A stretch of 64,000 bases of DNA from Polyporus tsugae. Lineage: Eukaryota; Basidiomycota; Agaricomycetes; Polyporales; Polyporaceae. The stretch is from NCBI GenBank assembly GCA_024305745.1, contig JAHRBS010000009.1, positions 62,001 to 126,000 of the forward strand. Direction: 5' to 3'. Each line of letters begins with the position of its first letter. Within the stretch, counting starts at the first letter, position 1. Of this stretch, positions 12,372 to 23,137 are shown in pieces. The notes beneath the pieces were generated by a model. The model saw only the letters and a list, made by a program, of their open reading frames with translations, was not told where the DNA came from and did not search any database. Both the position numbers and the translations under genes were made by a program.

Positions 12372-13824
12372 ATGCGGATCACTTACGGTTCGGAGCGCCT
12401 TGGATGGGGTCGTCACGGTGAGTTAGTCCAGACAATCTCTTCCGGGGGAAGCCTCTACCAATGTGGATTCACCAGGCCAAGTTTACGCCGCAACTTCGAC
12501 CATGGCGGCACGCAGTGAGGACGTTGGACGGGTGTTTGCGCTGAATAAAACCTCGGTCACAAACCACGTCCGACACCCTATGTTGCTCCACGAAGCTTGC
12601 GCTCTTGTTCTGTTACGAGGTACGTCTAGATCGAATCCTTACGAAACTCGCGTTGGCTTATGCCAGAAGACCATCAGGTTAGTCAGGCTTTCCTCGAGCC
12701 ATCGCATGGGGGAGATCACAGTACTTCGAGTACCTAGTGATGGAACGCCTGGGACGTAGTCTCAAGGACACGATCGACACGATAGAGGCAACCCGGCTGA
12801 CTCTGCGAAACCTAGTCGTCCTCATCTGCCAAATGGTACGTCCTTGGCGGTACTTCAATGTGCTCGTCTCACGCATGCAACGACGGGAGCTAGACATCAT
12901 CGAGCAGCTCCACGAGAAAGGAATCGTTCACTGTGACCTCAAACCACACAACTTTCTCTTCGGGTTGGGGCAGAATGCGGGACGTCTTCACCTCGTCGAC
13001 TTTGGGCTCGCCCGGCCTTGGATCGATCCCAAAACCGGAAAGCCGTTCCAGGAAGAGTCGAGTTTCGGTTTCAGAGGTACTCCTCCGTTCGCCAGTCGAC
13101 ACGCCCACCAGGGTCACAGTAAGCATTGTCCTCCTCGAGTCTCGAACCGGAGCTTCACGTTGACTGAGCATTCATCACAGCTCCCTCCCGTCGCGACGAC
13201 ATGGAGTCCATTGCATACACCGTAGTCAATCTCCTGACCGGTACCCTTCCTTGGGCCGACACTAAATCGGACGCCGAGTTATTGCCGATCCTCTACGCTC
13301 ATAGCGGGCGTACGCTCTGCCAGGGCTATGACGACGTTTTCGCCCAGTTCGTCGACTACACGCGTGGCCTCGACTACGAGGATACCCCCAAATACCGATA
13401 CTGGCGACGCGTCTTTCGCGAGCTCATCCCGGGCCTCTCTGAAGACGCTGTGTTCGACCCAGAGGACTACAGCGAGCCGCGCGTCGGGGTGCAGAGGAAC
13501 TTCGATCGCCTACGCAGCGAAAACTGGCCGAAATCGGCCGAGCGCGACGACAGCGACCCGTGCCTGGAGCGCATATTCGGAGGGGACTCCCGGTCGTCGC
13601 ACGGGGGAACGCACGGTTTTGCACCTAACTGGGGGTCGTCTTGGAGTTGTGGGGCGGCGATTCGAGCTGGCGATGTGTTTGGTGACGAATTTGCGATCGT
13701 GAAGGACAGCACGGTTGAATTCATCGACGCGCCTCCGGACTACAGTCTCGGGTCGTGCGTCTATCCTGGGCTGGCTCCCCCAGAACAGATGAAAAACGAC
13801 CAGTCTGACTTTAGGTGTATATAT

Positions 13825-13827
<3 letters not shown>
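12372..13827 (+). CDS. CK1-like protein kinase K3
   Basis: The first exon starts at 12372 (MRITYGSERLGWGRHG), giving a glycine loop degenerated to LGWGRHG. Exon 2 carries GQVYAATSTMAARSEDVG and VTNHVRHPMLLHEACAL; the ATP lysine position reads LNKTS rather than IKK. An acceptor at about 12685 restores FPRAIAWGRSQYFEYLVMER and omits the short HPxIP stretch of its paralogues. Later exons hold GIVHCDLKPHNFLFG, LVDFGLARPW, FRGTPPFASRH and RRDDMESIAYTVVNLLTGTL. The C-terminal domain ends QSDFRCIY. No frame break is seen, but the altered glycine loop and lysine region leave catalytic activity uncertain. It is most similar to K5 and K6. Confidence 0.8.

Positions 13828-13874
<47 letters not shown>
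13826..13874 (+). repeat. (AG)n microsatellite
   Basis: An uninterrupted AG dinucleotide tract of about 49 nt starts within the stop codon of K3 and extends into its 3' flank. Confidence 0.95.
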
Positions 13875-13877
<3 letters not shown>

Positions 13878-14384
13878 ATATGCTCTTAAGATCTTTGAAT
13901 GTGTTCCGACTGTATACCTTGACGCTCCTCGCCAAGTGGACCGCCGCTTGTTGTCTTCAACCTCTCGCTAGCTATCTTTGAGCTATCTCGCTACTTAGCT
14001 GTCCTCCTGCCTGCTCAATGACACTGTTACACTCTGCTGTTGTTCTCTGGTTTCCACCACCTGTCTCTATCGTAACTGTCACCACTGCGTGAAAATTAGA
14101 CTAGGGCGGGGCAACAACTTTGGAACCGACGACTTTGCTGTTGAGAGTCTTGGAGGTGAGGAAACGGGGAGGACGAGGGTACACGGGAACCAGCGTAGGC
14201 AGTGTAGTATGGGTACGAAGTACAACGTTCCCGCGAAGACGAACCCCCTCAAACATCGTCTGCCGAGTGTGTATAGCATGAGCCCTATTGTCAGTTCTGC
14301 CGTACTGAAGGCTACATCCAGGGATACAAGGCCCCGCTAGCCTCGTTGCAGCCGCGACCCATCTCCTACCAATCCACACCCACG
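13875..14384. other. Intergenic
   Basis: No gene seen between the converging K3 and the unknown-protein gene ending at 14385. Confidence 0.4.
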
Positions 14385-15413
14385 CTACATGTGCCGCTTC
14401 ACGTACGCCCTCATCTGCCTTCCAAAGTCCATGTACCGCAACTTGTTCGGAGACACTCCCGTCTCCTTCACAACCGCACCTGCCGCCTCCGGTCCCAGCA
14501 CCTGCACCGTCTTCCTCATCGACCGCATCTGCGACTCATGACCCCCCGAGAGCCTCGCTCGCCGCCTCACGCTCTTGCGCCGCAACGAACTGACTGTGCT
14601 CAGCTCGCTCGTGTTCGACACCTCCGAGAGCCACGACTTGGCCGAGCCTGGGGTCCGCCGGCTCTTCATGCTCCTGGGAGACCGCTTCGGCGTCGTCGGC
14701 GCGGACACCGTTTGGGCTGCGAGGGAGGGGAAGGTCACCCACTGCCCAGACGGCGTGCTAGGGTTGGGGAACGGGAGTCCATCGTGAGTCTCCATCCGTT
14801 CGTCTTCCGCCAATTCTCCCCCGCGGGCGTCGCCCGCGTCGCCTTCCATCGCATGCTCGTCCCCAAAGGGGCTCTGTGCGCCCGTCGCGCTCTCGGCCGC
14901 GAGACTCGGCCGCATCACTCGCCCGAAGAGCGTCGGCGGCCCCGACTTGTCCGCCTTCCGCCTGCGGAAGGGGATGAACCCGGACAGCCTCTGCCGTACC
15001 TTGCCCTTCCCCCGCACATCGACTTCGTCGTCCAGCGCGTCGATGAGCGGTTGTCCTTCGACGTCAACCCCAGTGGCGCTTGCGCTTGCGTAGGACCACG
15101 CCGCGGGGACGTGCCACCGTTCTGAGTGGCTCTCGTCCTCTCGGTCTGCCTGGCCGAACCGAGGAAGCGGGTCAGCGTCGTCTCTTCCCACCGCGCTGGG
15201 CGGGCCGTCCTCGCGCGCGACGGTGATCCCGAGGAGCTGGGCCAGTTTGCGGTCCGAGCGGCGCTGCGTGCGGAGGACGCCCGGGTCGACGGCGTTGTTC
15301 GTCGGAGGCAGGGGCGCGGACGGGACTTCCACGTCCGTGTCCATGTCGCAGTGTTCGACGGCCAGGTCGGTGGACACGCGGAGAGACATTCTGGGAAGAG
15401 CGGAGGAGGACAC
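14385..15413 (-). CDS. Unknown Ser/Arg-rich protein, founder of a local family
   Basis: A single-exon frame of 342 residues starting MSSSALPRMSLRVSTD. No known domain is recognised; it looks largely disordered. Conserved blocks also appear in the fragments at 18179-18691 and after 63637: RLSGFIPFRRRKADKSG, SPFGDEHAMEGDAG, SGQWVTFPSLAAQT and RSMKSRRTPGSAKSWLSEV. A basic stretch (SSLRRKSVRRRARLSGG) is followed by a more ordered C-terminus ending RYMDFGRQMRAYVKRHM. The long GC-rich antisense frame at 14346-15125 is a shadow. Conservation of blocks across duplicates, with this copy alone full length, supports a real gene. The function is unknown. Confidence 0.65.
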   Translation of the reverse strand: MSSSALPRMSLRVSTDLAVEHCDMDTDVEVPSAPLPPTNNAVDPGVLRTQRRSDRKLAQLLGITVAREDGPPSAVGRDDADPLPRFGQADREDESHSERWHVPAAWSYASASATGVDVEGQPLIDALDDEVDVRGKGKVRQRLSGFIPFRRRKADKSGPPTLFGRVMRPSLAAESATGAQSPFGDEHAMEGDAGDARGGELAEDERMETHDGLPFPNPSTPSGQWVTFPSLAAQTVSAPTTPKRSPRSMKSRRTPGSAKSWLSEVSNTSELSTVSSLRRKSVRRRARLSGGHESQMRSMRKTVQVLGPEAAGAVVKETGVSPNKLRYMDFGRQMRAYVKRHM

Positions 15414-16069
15414 GGAGTTGGGTGGCGGGATCGACTGGAAGAAACTTGAATGCGAAGAGTGGAAGAGTTATGGGGATAGGGAGTTTGAGGAGGTCCGTGG
15501 CCGCTTTTGACCCCGCATGCGTGCTCGCGCCACCGTCATAAACACCTTTGTCTTCGTGGGGTTGCATTGTGTCCGGCCGGCGTGAGAAAGCGTTCCAGAG
15601 TTTGCGCTTTACATGGCTGTTCCTTTGTCACGCGCTAGCGTTTGTTCGTGATCAACCAGGGACTGCCCCGGTCGACGACGTGGGCTGTGGAGAGGGCTGA
15701 ACTGGCGGTTTCATGACAGTTCCTGCATGACTCGAATAACTCGAACGAGATGTCAACGTTGAGACCGATGCGGAACGAGTGCCAGTACACCGTATACGAG
15801 TGTAGAAAGTGCAGAGAGCCACGTTCTGCTTTATGTTTGTCGTTACCTTGCGTCCGATAGCTATACGAGGACTTCCAGTCGCTGAACATGCTTGTTCTGC
15901 CAGGCTGAACCGTGCAGACAACATTTTGTCAGTGTTACAGGTCGGCTAGAGTCGGCGGACAAGGGTACCCCGCCTCACTGGCACCTCACCAAACTCGGAA
16001 CTCCATCCTGTATAGAGAGTTGCCAAGATTCCACTCTAATCCCGATCCTAGGGGATATACATGTATGTA
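15414..16069. other. Intergenic
   Basis: Upstream region of the 14385-15413 gene and 3' side of K4. No gene is supported. Confidence 0.4.
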
Positions 16070-17519
16070 CTAAAGATGTATGCAGTGTGAGTTCGACTGG
16101 GTATTGTTCATAACCTCGGGAGGGCTCCTATCCTCCACAGACCGCCCGCCATCGTACAAAGGAGGCCCATCGATGAAATCCAAGTGTCTCGAGACAACAT
16201 CGAACTCGTTGCTTATCACGTAGCGAGGCGAAATACCAACCGGAAAGTACCACTCGGAGGGTTCTAAGCCGTCGAAACCATGATCTCCCCCCATCTCCGA
16301 CCGCGATTCCGGTCCACCGAATACGTGTTTCGCGTCCTCCAACATGTATTCACCCTTTCCGTCATCGTGCAGATGGTCATCACCCGGAGTGGGTGCTATC
16401 CATCTCACCCAGAGACGACGGCCACCCCTGTCTTCGTGGTTGAACATTGGGTGTTTCGGGAGGCTTGGCTTCAGCCCGCGAAAAGCCTCTCGCCAGCGTC
16501 GATACTGCAGATCATCGGTAGGACTGAGGCCGCGTGCGAAGTACACAAACTGGGCGAAGACGTCGGGGTAGCCTTGGACGAGATCTCTGCCGCTCACAGC
16601 ACTTCCATCGAGCCTCTGCCGAGATGACCAATAAGCCCACGGGAGAGTGCCGGTCACGAGGCGGACTATGGTATATGCAAGGGACTCGAGGTCGTCGCAA
16701 GGCAGGGGGGCTGCGAAAACGACTCTTAGTTGTATTTGGGCTATTGGCAGGATACACATATAACCACTTACCTTCGCCCCCGAGAACACGCAAGCTGGAG
16801 TACGGAACGGTACCCCTCCGACCGCCACGCTTGAAACCCGGGGTCCATTGCCAAGCGAGCCCGAAATCGATGAGATAAAGCCGTCCGGCATTGTCGCCAC
16901 GGCCGAGGACGAAATTGGATGGTTTGATGTCGCAGTGGACGATTCCCTTACCGTGGATGTGTTCGATCGCATCTAGCTACACAAATCCTCGTCACAAGAT
17001 TAGTGGGATTGATCAAGTAACGGTGAAAGTGCGGTACCATTTGACATATCAGCGCAGCAGTGTTTCGCTCGGTGAGGCCGAACTCCTTCACGGTGTGTTC
17101 GAGGTCCGGTCCGAGGTGTTCCATGACCAAGTACTCGAAATATTGCGATCTTCCCCATCCGAGGACACGTGGAATATTGGGATGCCCTTCAGTGAGGTCC
17201 ACGAGCAACGTCATACTATGCACCAGACCCATGGGAGCGAGATCCGGCTTACTTACCACGCACCAGAATGAGAGCCCACGCCTCGTGGAGCAACAGGGGG
17301 TGTCGGATATGATTCGTAACCCTAGCCTTTTTCAAAGCTACGTCCGTTTCCCCCGTTTCTCCGACTCCGTTGTCGCGCACACCGGTGATTTTGGCGGCGA
17401 AGACCTTCCCTTCAGGGAAACAATGAGCTCGAGAATGGCAGCTTGTCGCCACTGTGTTCGAAAAGCTTACCGTAACCCCCCTTGCCGATGCGATCCTTGG
17501 AAAAGTAGCTCAGGCGCAT
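16070..17519 (-). CDS. CK1-like protein kinase K4
   Basis: The start at 17519 gives MRLSYFSKDRIGKGGYG, the best preserved glycine loop of the cluster. Exons then give GKVFAAKITG, the lysine region VALKKARVTNHIRHPLLL, HPNIPRVLGWGRSQYFEYLV, GIVHCDIKPSNFVLG, LIDFGLAWQW, and DDLESLAYTIVRLVTGTLPW. The C-terminal domain has diverged from the other copies and ends VMNNTQSNSHCIHL. No internal stop or frameshift is seen across four introns. It is likely an active Ser/Thr kinase. The terminal CIHL has the form of a CaaX box. It shares orientation with K1, K2 and K5. Confidence 0.85.
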
Positions 17520-18178
17520 CGTAGAAAGACCATGCGAATATCTAGATAGATGTTGAAAGATTATGACAAGAGGACAAGGTCATTGGGGGAGAAATTAGTA
17601 CAAGCCGACAGCCAAGGCGCTGGAGGAGGTTTGAGGTTTGGGCGTCAGACTCGGCACTTGCCGCTCAGCTTTTGACACGCTGGCGTCTAACATACTGTAT
17701 GCGCACATTAACGAAAAGTGCCGTCGACAGCGTACAACATCAGACTCTTTTCTTTGTCGACGCAGTACTTATCCTCCACCGCCCAGCACCTCTACTTCCC
17801 CATACTCTGAACACTTCTATGAGAAACGCATTTCACCTACAGCTGGTGGTAGCGCCATCTTCCCCTTTCGATCTCCACCTTCCAGCGCGATCTAGAAGTT
17901 CTTGTCTGGAGCGTGCGCCCAACTCATCCAACTGGCTCGACATCTTCGCAAGATTTTCTGCATCCCTGAAAGCGATCTGAAGCAGACCCGCAGTCCATTG
18001 GATCTCAACGAGGAATCATGAGTTCTGGGAGTGCGCCGAGTTGCATGCCAGACAGTGTACTATGTAGATGTAGTGAGTCCCGCCGCTTGCTTTCCTGCTA
18101 GAAGATTCCTCGCCGCGACCTTACTGTCTTCTTCTCAGGCCTTTGTGTATCCCACGACGTTCTCACGCACTCGCTCAC
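17520..18178. other. Intergenic upstream of K4
   Basis: No gene is supported. Pyrimidine-rich stretches between 17740 and 17880 are the only notable composition. Confidence 0.4.
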
Positions 18179-18691
18179 TCAGTTCCAGTTCGCCACCACC
18201 GAAAGCCACGACTCAGCTGGGCCCGGGGTCCGCTGGCTCTTTCCGCTCCGGGATGACCGCTTCTGCTGCATGGTTGGGGCAGAAGATGTTTGGGCCACGA
18301 GGGGAGGGAGAGCTACCGACTGTCCAGAGGACGAGCCGGGGGAAAGGAATGGCTCATCGTCGCGGTGAGTTCCCGTTTGTTCGTTCTGCAGCATGGTGTC
18401 GTCTCCTCCCCCGTCTTCACCGCCGGCGTCGCACCTTACCATGTGCTCGTCCCCAAAGGGGTCCTGCTTTGTTGGGAATAAAACTCGCCGCGCAAGTCGT
18501 CCGGAGAGCATGCGCGGGCCCGGGGTCGGGGTCCGCGCCCTCGGCCTGCGGAAGGGGATGAACCCGGCCAGGTTCTGGTCCACCTCGCGTATTGCAGCCT
18601 CATCGAGACCGTCGTCGGAACGCTGCCTACCCACTTCATGTCGCCTGATGTTCAAGTAGGGTTGCGCCGCAGGGACCTCAGGCCGTCCCAA
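18179..18691 (-). pseudogene. Truncated copy of the 14385-15413 unknown protein
   Basis: The frame keeps the middle blocks of the family (NLAGFIPFRRPRA, DPFGDEHMVRCDAG, SSGQSVALPPLVAQT, RSGKSQRTPGPAESWLSVV) but ends at VANWN. It lacks the basic and ordered C-terminal part of the full-length copy as well as its long N-terminus. It lies at the left edge of duplicated segment A. It is probably a decayed partial duplicate; translation as a short protein cannot be excluded. Confidence 0.6.
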
Positions 18692-19097
18692 GCGACTCTC
18701 GTCTTTTCGGTCTGTTTTGCTGAGCCAGTGAAGCGAGCCCCATTTTCTCTTCTCTTTGCCTCATTATTCGCGAGGATTCCGGGGCTGAAATGCGATACAT
18801 TACTGGACTAAATTGCTTCTGGTAGTCGGAGGTTTTGAGGCCGGCGAGCATGATGATCAGCGTGTGGTACACATTGAGGGCTGGACATCGTAAGGTTAAG
18901 GTTGATCTACGAATGGCTCCTTCGAGTGCCAAATACCATAGCTTGTGGCAAACACTGGGTGGCATCGAACACTGGATAGGATCGCCAATCGATTGCTCTG
19001 ATCAGCCAGAATATATGCAGTCGCGATACTTTGCTAATGACCCTCCCTGCAGATATAAGGGCTGCAGCGGCAAGCGCAAAGACACCGCTTACGAGTC

Positions 19098-19654
19098 ATG
19101 ACAAACAAACCTGTACAACGTCTCTTCATCTCCCACATAGATGTGAAGTTAACATCACCGCTCTTCTTCTCACACGGCTGACAATGCGCACCTCCATCAC
19201 AGGTCGTATACGGCGACCAGCCGTCTCAGGCTCCCTCTGAACGCGTCCGCGACCTCAACGGGGAGAGCGACGACATCAACTACCAGTACGGCGGAAAGTA
19301 AGGACTCCTTGTCTCCCTCCCGCAAGGATCCTCTGACGAGTTCCGTTCAGGTACGTCTGGCTCGTCCCGCGATACACCACCCAACGTAGCGCGGCCGTCA
19401 TCGGCTTCGAGGTCGCCATCCAGGAGGGTGCCGACGGGTCGCTGAAGGACCTCGCCAAGGGGGTGGGCGGCGACTTCCGCTACCTGCTCCCCATCAAGGA
19501 CGTCACGAAGGAGGCCAAGGTCACCCAGGTGGCTCTGCTCCGCCTCAACGGCGGTCTCGGCCAGCGTCCTACCGGGTGGAGCGGGAACACAGTCGACATC
19601 AATAAGAACCGTGGCAAGACGTTCCTGTATCTCCTCTGGAAGACCGCCGTCTGA
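19098..19654 (+). CDS. Small beta-prism (MABP-like) protein, copy A
   Basis: Three exons: MTNKPVQRLFISHID, then after an intron VVYGDQPSQAPSERVRDLNG ending QYGGK, then YVWLVPRYTTQRSAAV to the stop at 19654, about 140 residues in all. The last part (VTQVALLRLNGG, RPTGWSGNTVDINKNRGK, FLYLLWK) resembles the MABP/beta-prism pattern: VTxI, PPGY, VDLN with a glycine or lysine step, YLCYK. That is fold-level inference only. There is no signal peptide or TM segment. The second copy at 62668-63225 keeps the same splice sites and an open frame, with K/V to F/I and V/A changes, so both copies may be functional. The role is unknown. Confidence 0.65.
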
Positions 19655-19801
19655 AGTGAGCTGTTTGCCATGTCTGGTTCGCGTTTATCGTCGCTAAGAT
19701 CTCTAGTACCCCTCCGGCCATTGTTTCTCTAGGGACGGGGTCGATGCTGATTGAGGTGTCACGTACGACGAGTTGTACTCCGATGAGCACAAGAGGAGTT
19801 G

Positions 19802-21175
19802 CTATATACACCGAGCGTCAGACTGGGTGTTCTTCACCTGCTCGGGGGGAGCCGCTCCAGGATAAGTGCATGACCCGTATCTGTAGTCCGGAGGCGCGTC
19901 AATGAACTCAAGGCTCGCCTCGACGATCGCGAACTCGTCACCGAACAAATCACCCGCTGGGATGGCCCCCCTCCCACAACCCCAAGACGAGCCTACGTTG
20001 GGCACAAACCCGTGTCTTCCCCCTTGTGACGACCGGGAATCCGCTCCGAGTGTACGCTCAAGGAACGGATCGCTGTCAGAGCGAGGCTCGGCGCGTTTCG
20101 GGCAGGCCTCGCAGCGGAGGCGGTCGACGTTCTTCTGCACCCCGACGCGCGGCTCGCTATCGTCGTCCGGGTCGAACGACGCGTCTTCAGCGAGACCCGG
20201 AACGAGTTCGCGAAAGGCTCGGCGCCAGTCCTGGTACCTCAGCGTTTCGTCGTACTGCATGCTACGCGTGTAGTCCACGAACTGAGCGAACACGTCGTCA
20301 TAGCCTTCGCAGAGGGTCCTGCCGCTGTGGCCATAGACGATGACAAGCAACTCGTCGTCCGAGTCAGTTTTGGCCCAAGGGAGGGTGCCAGTAAGCAGGA
20401 GGGCTACGGCGTACGCAAGCGACTCCATGTCGTCACGGCGCGACGGGGCTGCAGCGAAGGCTCAGTCCAGCTCTTTGTTCAAGACGTGACGCGTGGAAGG
20501 CAGAGTATCAATTGCTTACTGTGACCCAAGTGGACGTGTCGGCTGGCGTACAGCGGCGTGCCTCTGAACCCGAAGTTCGGCTCTGAGTCTGGGAACGGCT
20601 GTCGGGTCTTGGGATCGATCCACGGCCGGGAGAGGCCAAAGTCGATCGGGTGAAGTCGACCCGCGTTTTTCCCGGTACCGAACACGAAGTTGCGGGGCTT
20701 GATGTCGCAGTGGACGATGCCTTGCTCGTGGACGTGCTCGATGATGTCGAGCTGGGATGATCGTATTTGTATTCGTATCGGTAAGACCGACGCGGTCTCT
20801 TAAGCTTCATGCCATGGTAGCGCCGTACTCAGGCTACTCACCATTTGGCATACAGGGACGGCCAAGTTTCGCAGGCGGCAGAGTGAGGCGGTTCGCCCCT
20901 GTAATCTTCTTGACGGTGGGGCCCTCAAGGTTCGGTCCCAGGTGTTCCATCACCAGGTATTCGAAGTATTGCGATCGTCCCCATGCGATGGCTCTCGGGA
21001 TACCTGAGTGTCCTGCGGATGCATATGATTAGGCTCTGCGTGAGCCCGTGCCAATGTCGCCCGCTTTCGAACTCAATCGGACGCACCTCGTAGCAGAACA
21101 AGAGCGCACGCTTCGTGGAGCAAGATGGGATGCCGCACATGGTTCGTGACCGGTGCCTTCTTGATTGCATTCCAA
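19802..21175 (-). pseudogene. CK1-like kinase K5, 5'-truncated and frameshifted
   Basis: It retains KKAPVTNHVRHPILLHEACAL, GIPRAIAWGRSQYFEYLVME, GIVHCDIKPRNFVFG, IDFGLSRPW, RRDDMESLAYAVALLLTGTL and a C-terminus ending NTQSDARCI. The glycine-loop exon and the start of exon 2 are missing: at about 21170 the kinase sequence jumps straight to flanking sequence that lies 0.55 kb further away in copy B. A 7-nt insertion (CCGCCTG within CTCTG-CGAAAC, near 20880) shifts the frame in the hinge exon. It lacks a usable N-terminus and is a pseudogene. It is nearly identical to the split K6. Confidence 0.85.
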
Positions 21176-21427
21176 GAATCGCAACAAAACGTTGCAAGGA
21201 TGTGAAAACCCCTGAATATCCTCTCAGCAATATAAAGTAGAAATGTTACACCCGCTCTGGTATCTATCGGGAGTTGTACTACTACCGAACCAACATGTGT
21301 CACAGGCTAATGAGCGAGGCGGTCGCAGAAGAAAGCCCGCCAATACCCTAATCAATTCGTTGATTCTGAAGCAAGCCCCTTCTCCAAAGGTTCATGCGAC
21401 ACACGAGATTTCGTTAAACAGAAGGCG

Positions 21428-22198
21428 TCAGGCCGAAGCGTGCGTCGAGAGCTTCAGCGTCTTGAACCGCGCGAGCATCGCCTCGGTCTCCGGCAGCTTC
21501 GCGCTCCTCGCAAGCTGCCCGTGGTCGATCATGAAACGCTGTAGGTCGTCGATGAACCTCTCGACCTCGCGCGCATACCGCGACGACGTCTCGGGTTCCC
21601 GGTATTGGGACACCTCGCTGCCGAGGGAGAGCGCGGTGGATAACAAGAGGAAGCTAAGGATCAAGGTCACGATGGCTACCTGTGGAGATGGTATACATGC
21701 GTAGAACAAGGAGAGAGAAAGCGAAGGAGAGGGCAGCGGCGATTCGGACGATGGACAAAGGCAGAGGCGAGCATGATCAGCTCCCGACTCGCGAGAGGAT
21801 GAAAGCACTTACCGATCGCTCCAACCTGATTGCCACTCGGAGGCCAAGCATAAACGTGAGCGCGCAGAGGGCCCATCCATATATCCTCACTACGTATGAT
21901 TGAGAATCAGCACAAGCCTCCCCTCCTCCCAGAAACGCTTCCATCCGAATCCATCGCAAAGCGACTCACCCGCCCTGACAAACTCCTGCTGCGCGGCCTC
22001 GAGCGTTGGCTGCAGCACCTCCTTCACCGACTTCTCTCGCTCCCTCAGGGGAGGAGGAGGAAGCGGAGGGGCCACTGGCACGGGCGTGTCAATGCCCCCC
22101 CGGTGCGTGCTCGCACCTTCGTTCACACTCAGGTTGGCCATGTATGGGCTCCACCGCAGGCTCTCGGCCTTGCTCGGCCGGCCCCCGTTCGCACTCAT
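21428..22198 (-). CDS. Two-TM membrane protein, copy A
   Basis: Spliced exons read MSANGGRPSKAESLRWSPYM, a proline-rich segment, EVLQPTLEAAQQEFVRA, then TM1 RIYGWALCALTFMLGLRVAI. An intron follows, then TM2 VAIVTLILSFLLLSTALSLG and the cytosolic-looking tail AREVERFIDDLQRFMIDHG ending KLSTHASA. Donor and acceptor sites keep the frame (A-VRIYGW and RS-VAIVTL). The layout of two adjacent TM helices followed by a helical tail resembles fungal SLATT-type two-TM proteins, but I cannot confirm that. The N-terminus is uncertain: an upstream exon at 23137-23054 (MSTTTKKVQTEEGKEALFKD) sits next to the TM1 exon in copy B and may be the true first exon. Confidence 0.55.
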
Positions 22199-23053
22199 AC
22201 CCCCTGCGTCCCCATCCGGTTCCCCTGGCCAGTTGGCTGGGATCCACTGGCAGAGACATGCGGCACGCCGGGCACGACCCGGTCGAGGTCGGAGCGGGGC
22301 GACTTCGACGCGGCATCGGCCTGAGGCGACATGACTTTACCCGAGCCGTGCGCGGGCGGGGGCAACTTGGGGAGGCTATATGAAACACCAGCATTTAGCT
22401 CGGGCACGTTCGGGTTCGTCATAGGCAAGCATAGGCATCGGCAAGCATAGGCATCGGCTTGGCGTACCTGTCGACAGCGCGCGCGGGGTCCGTCTGGCCG
22501 TTGTACATGCTCATCGTGCGGATCGAGGTGCGGTGGGGTGGCCAGTGGGCTCGACTTTGTGGAGCTTAAAGGTGCGTGTCTGTTCCTATGAATGCGCGGG
22601 ATGTTATAAGTAACTGTTTCCAGCGCCAGTGACGTAGCCCCTGCGCTGTTTTCATGACGGCCTCCAAGCTCGGGTGGAGAGATCGGCGAGGGGCATAGGA
22701 GGAGGAGGACGGCCACTATTCGGCGCGTAGTATCGATATGGTAGCCCGGGAGTCTCCGATTGGAGGGGGCGAGTCTAGGTTCGGCACAAGCACCTCACAT
22801 GTAACAACGGGCAGCCACGAGCCGCTCCGATATCTGCCGCCATCGCTGCCGCATGTGCTGCAAAGGTCGTGCAGTACAGCGAAGGTACCGGGGAGGGGGC
22901 ACGCTGGATCCACCAGCTCGAGTGGAAGGATGCAGGGGAAGAGAGTAGGGGGAGTGTAAAGACAAGCAATTGCTCGTCTTGTTCGAGTGCATCAAGGAGA
23001 AAAGACGGCGAGCCGGGTAGATCACTTGATGCTGGTGCTGGAAAGCTCTTACC

Positions 23054-23137
23054 TGCAAGTACAGACCCACTCGTTCTGTCCTTGAATAGCGCCTCCTTCC
23101 CCTCCTCCGTTTGGACTTTCTTCGTTGTCGTAGACAT
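23054..23137 (-). CDS. Possible first exon of the two-TM protein
   Basis: It starts MSTTTKKVQTEEGKEALFKD and ends at a good donor (GTAAGAG) near 23053. The same exon is conserved in copy B (MSTATEKVQAEEGKEA, from 53909), where it lies directly beside the TM1 exon. Either it is the true 5' exon, with 22198 downstream being internal, or the genes are separate. Confidence 0.4.

Noticed and set aside
14346..15125. Plus-strand frame of 259 residues
   Set aside because: Antisense to the better-supported 14385-15413 gene; Arg/His/Pro-rich as expected for a GC-rich shadow.
22195..22716. Minus-strand frame of 173 residues upstream of the two-TM gene
   Set aside because: Pro/Ser-rich, out of frame with the TM exons and absent from copy B; may be leader or intron.
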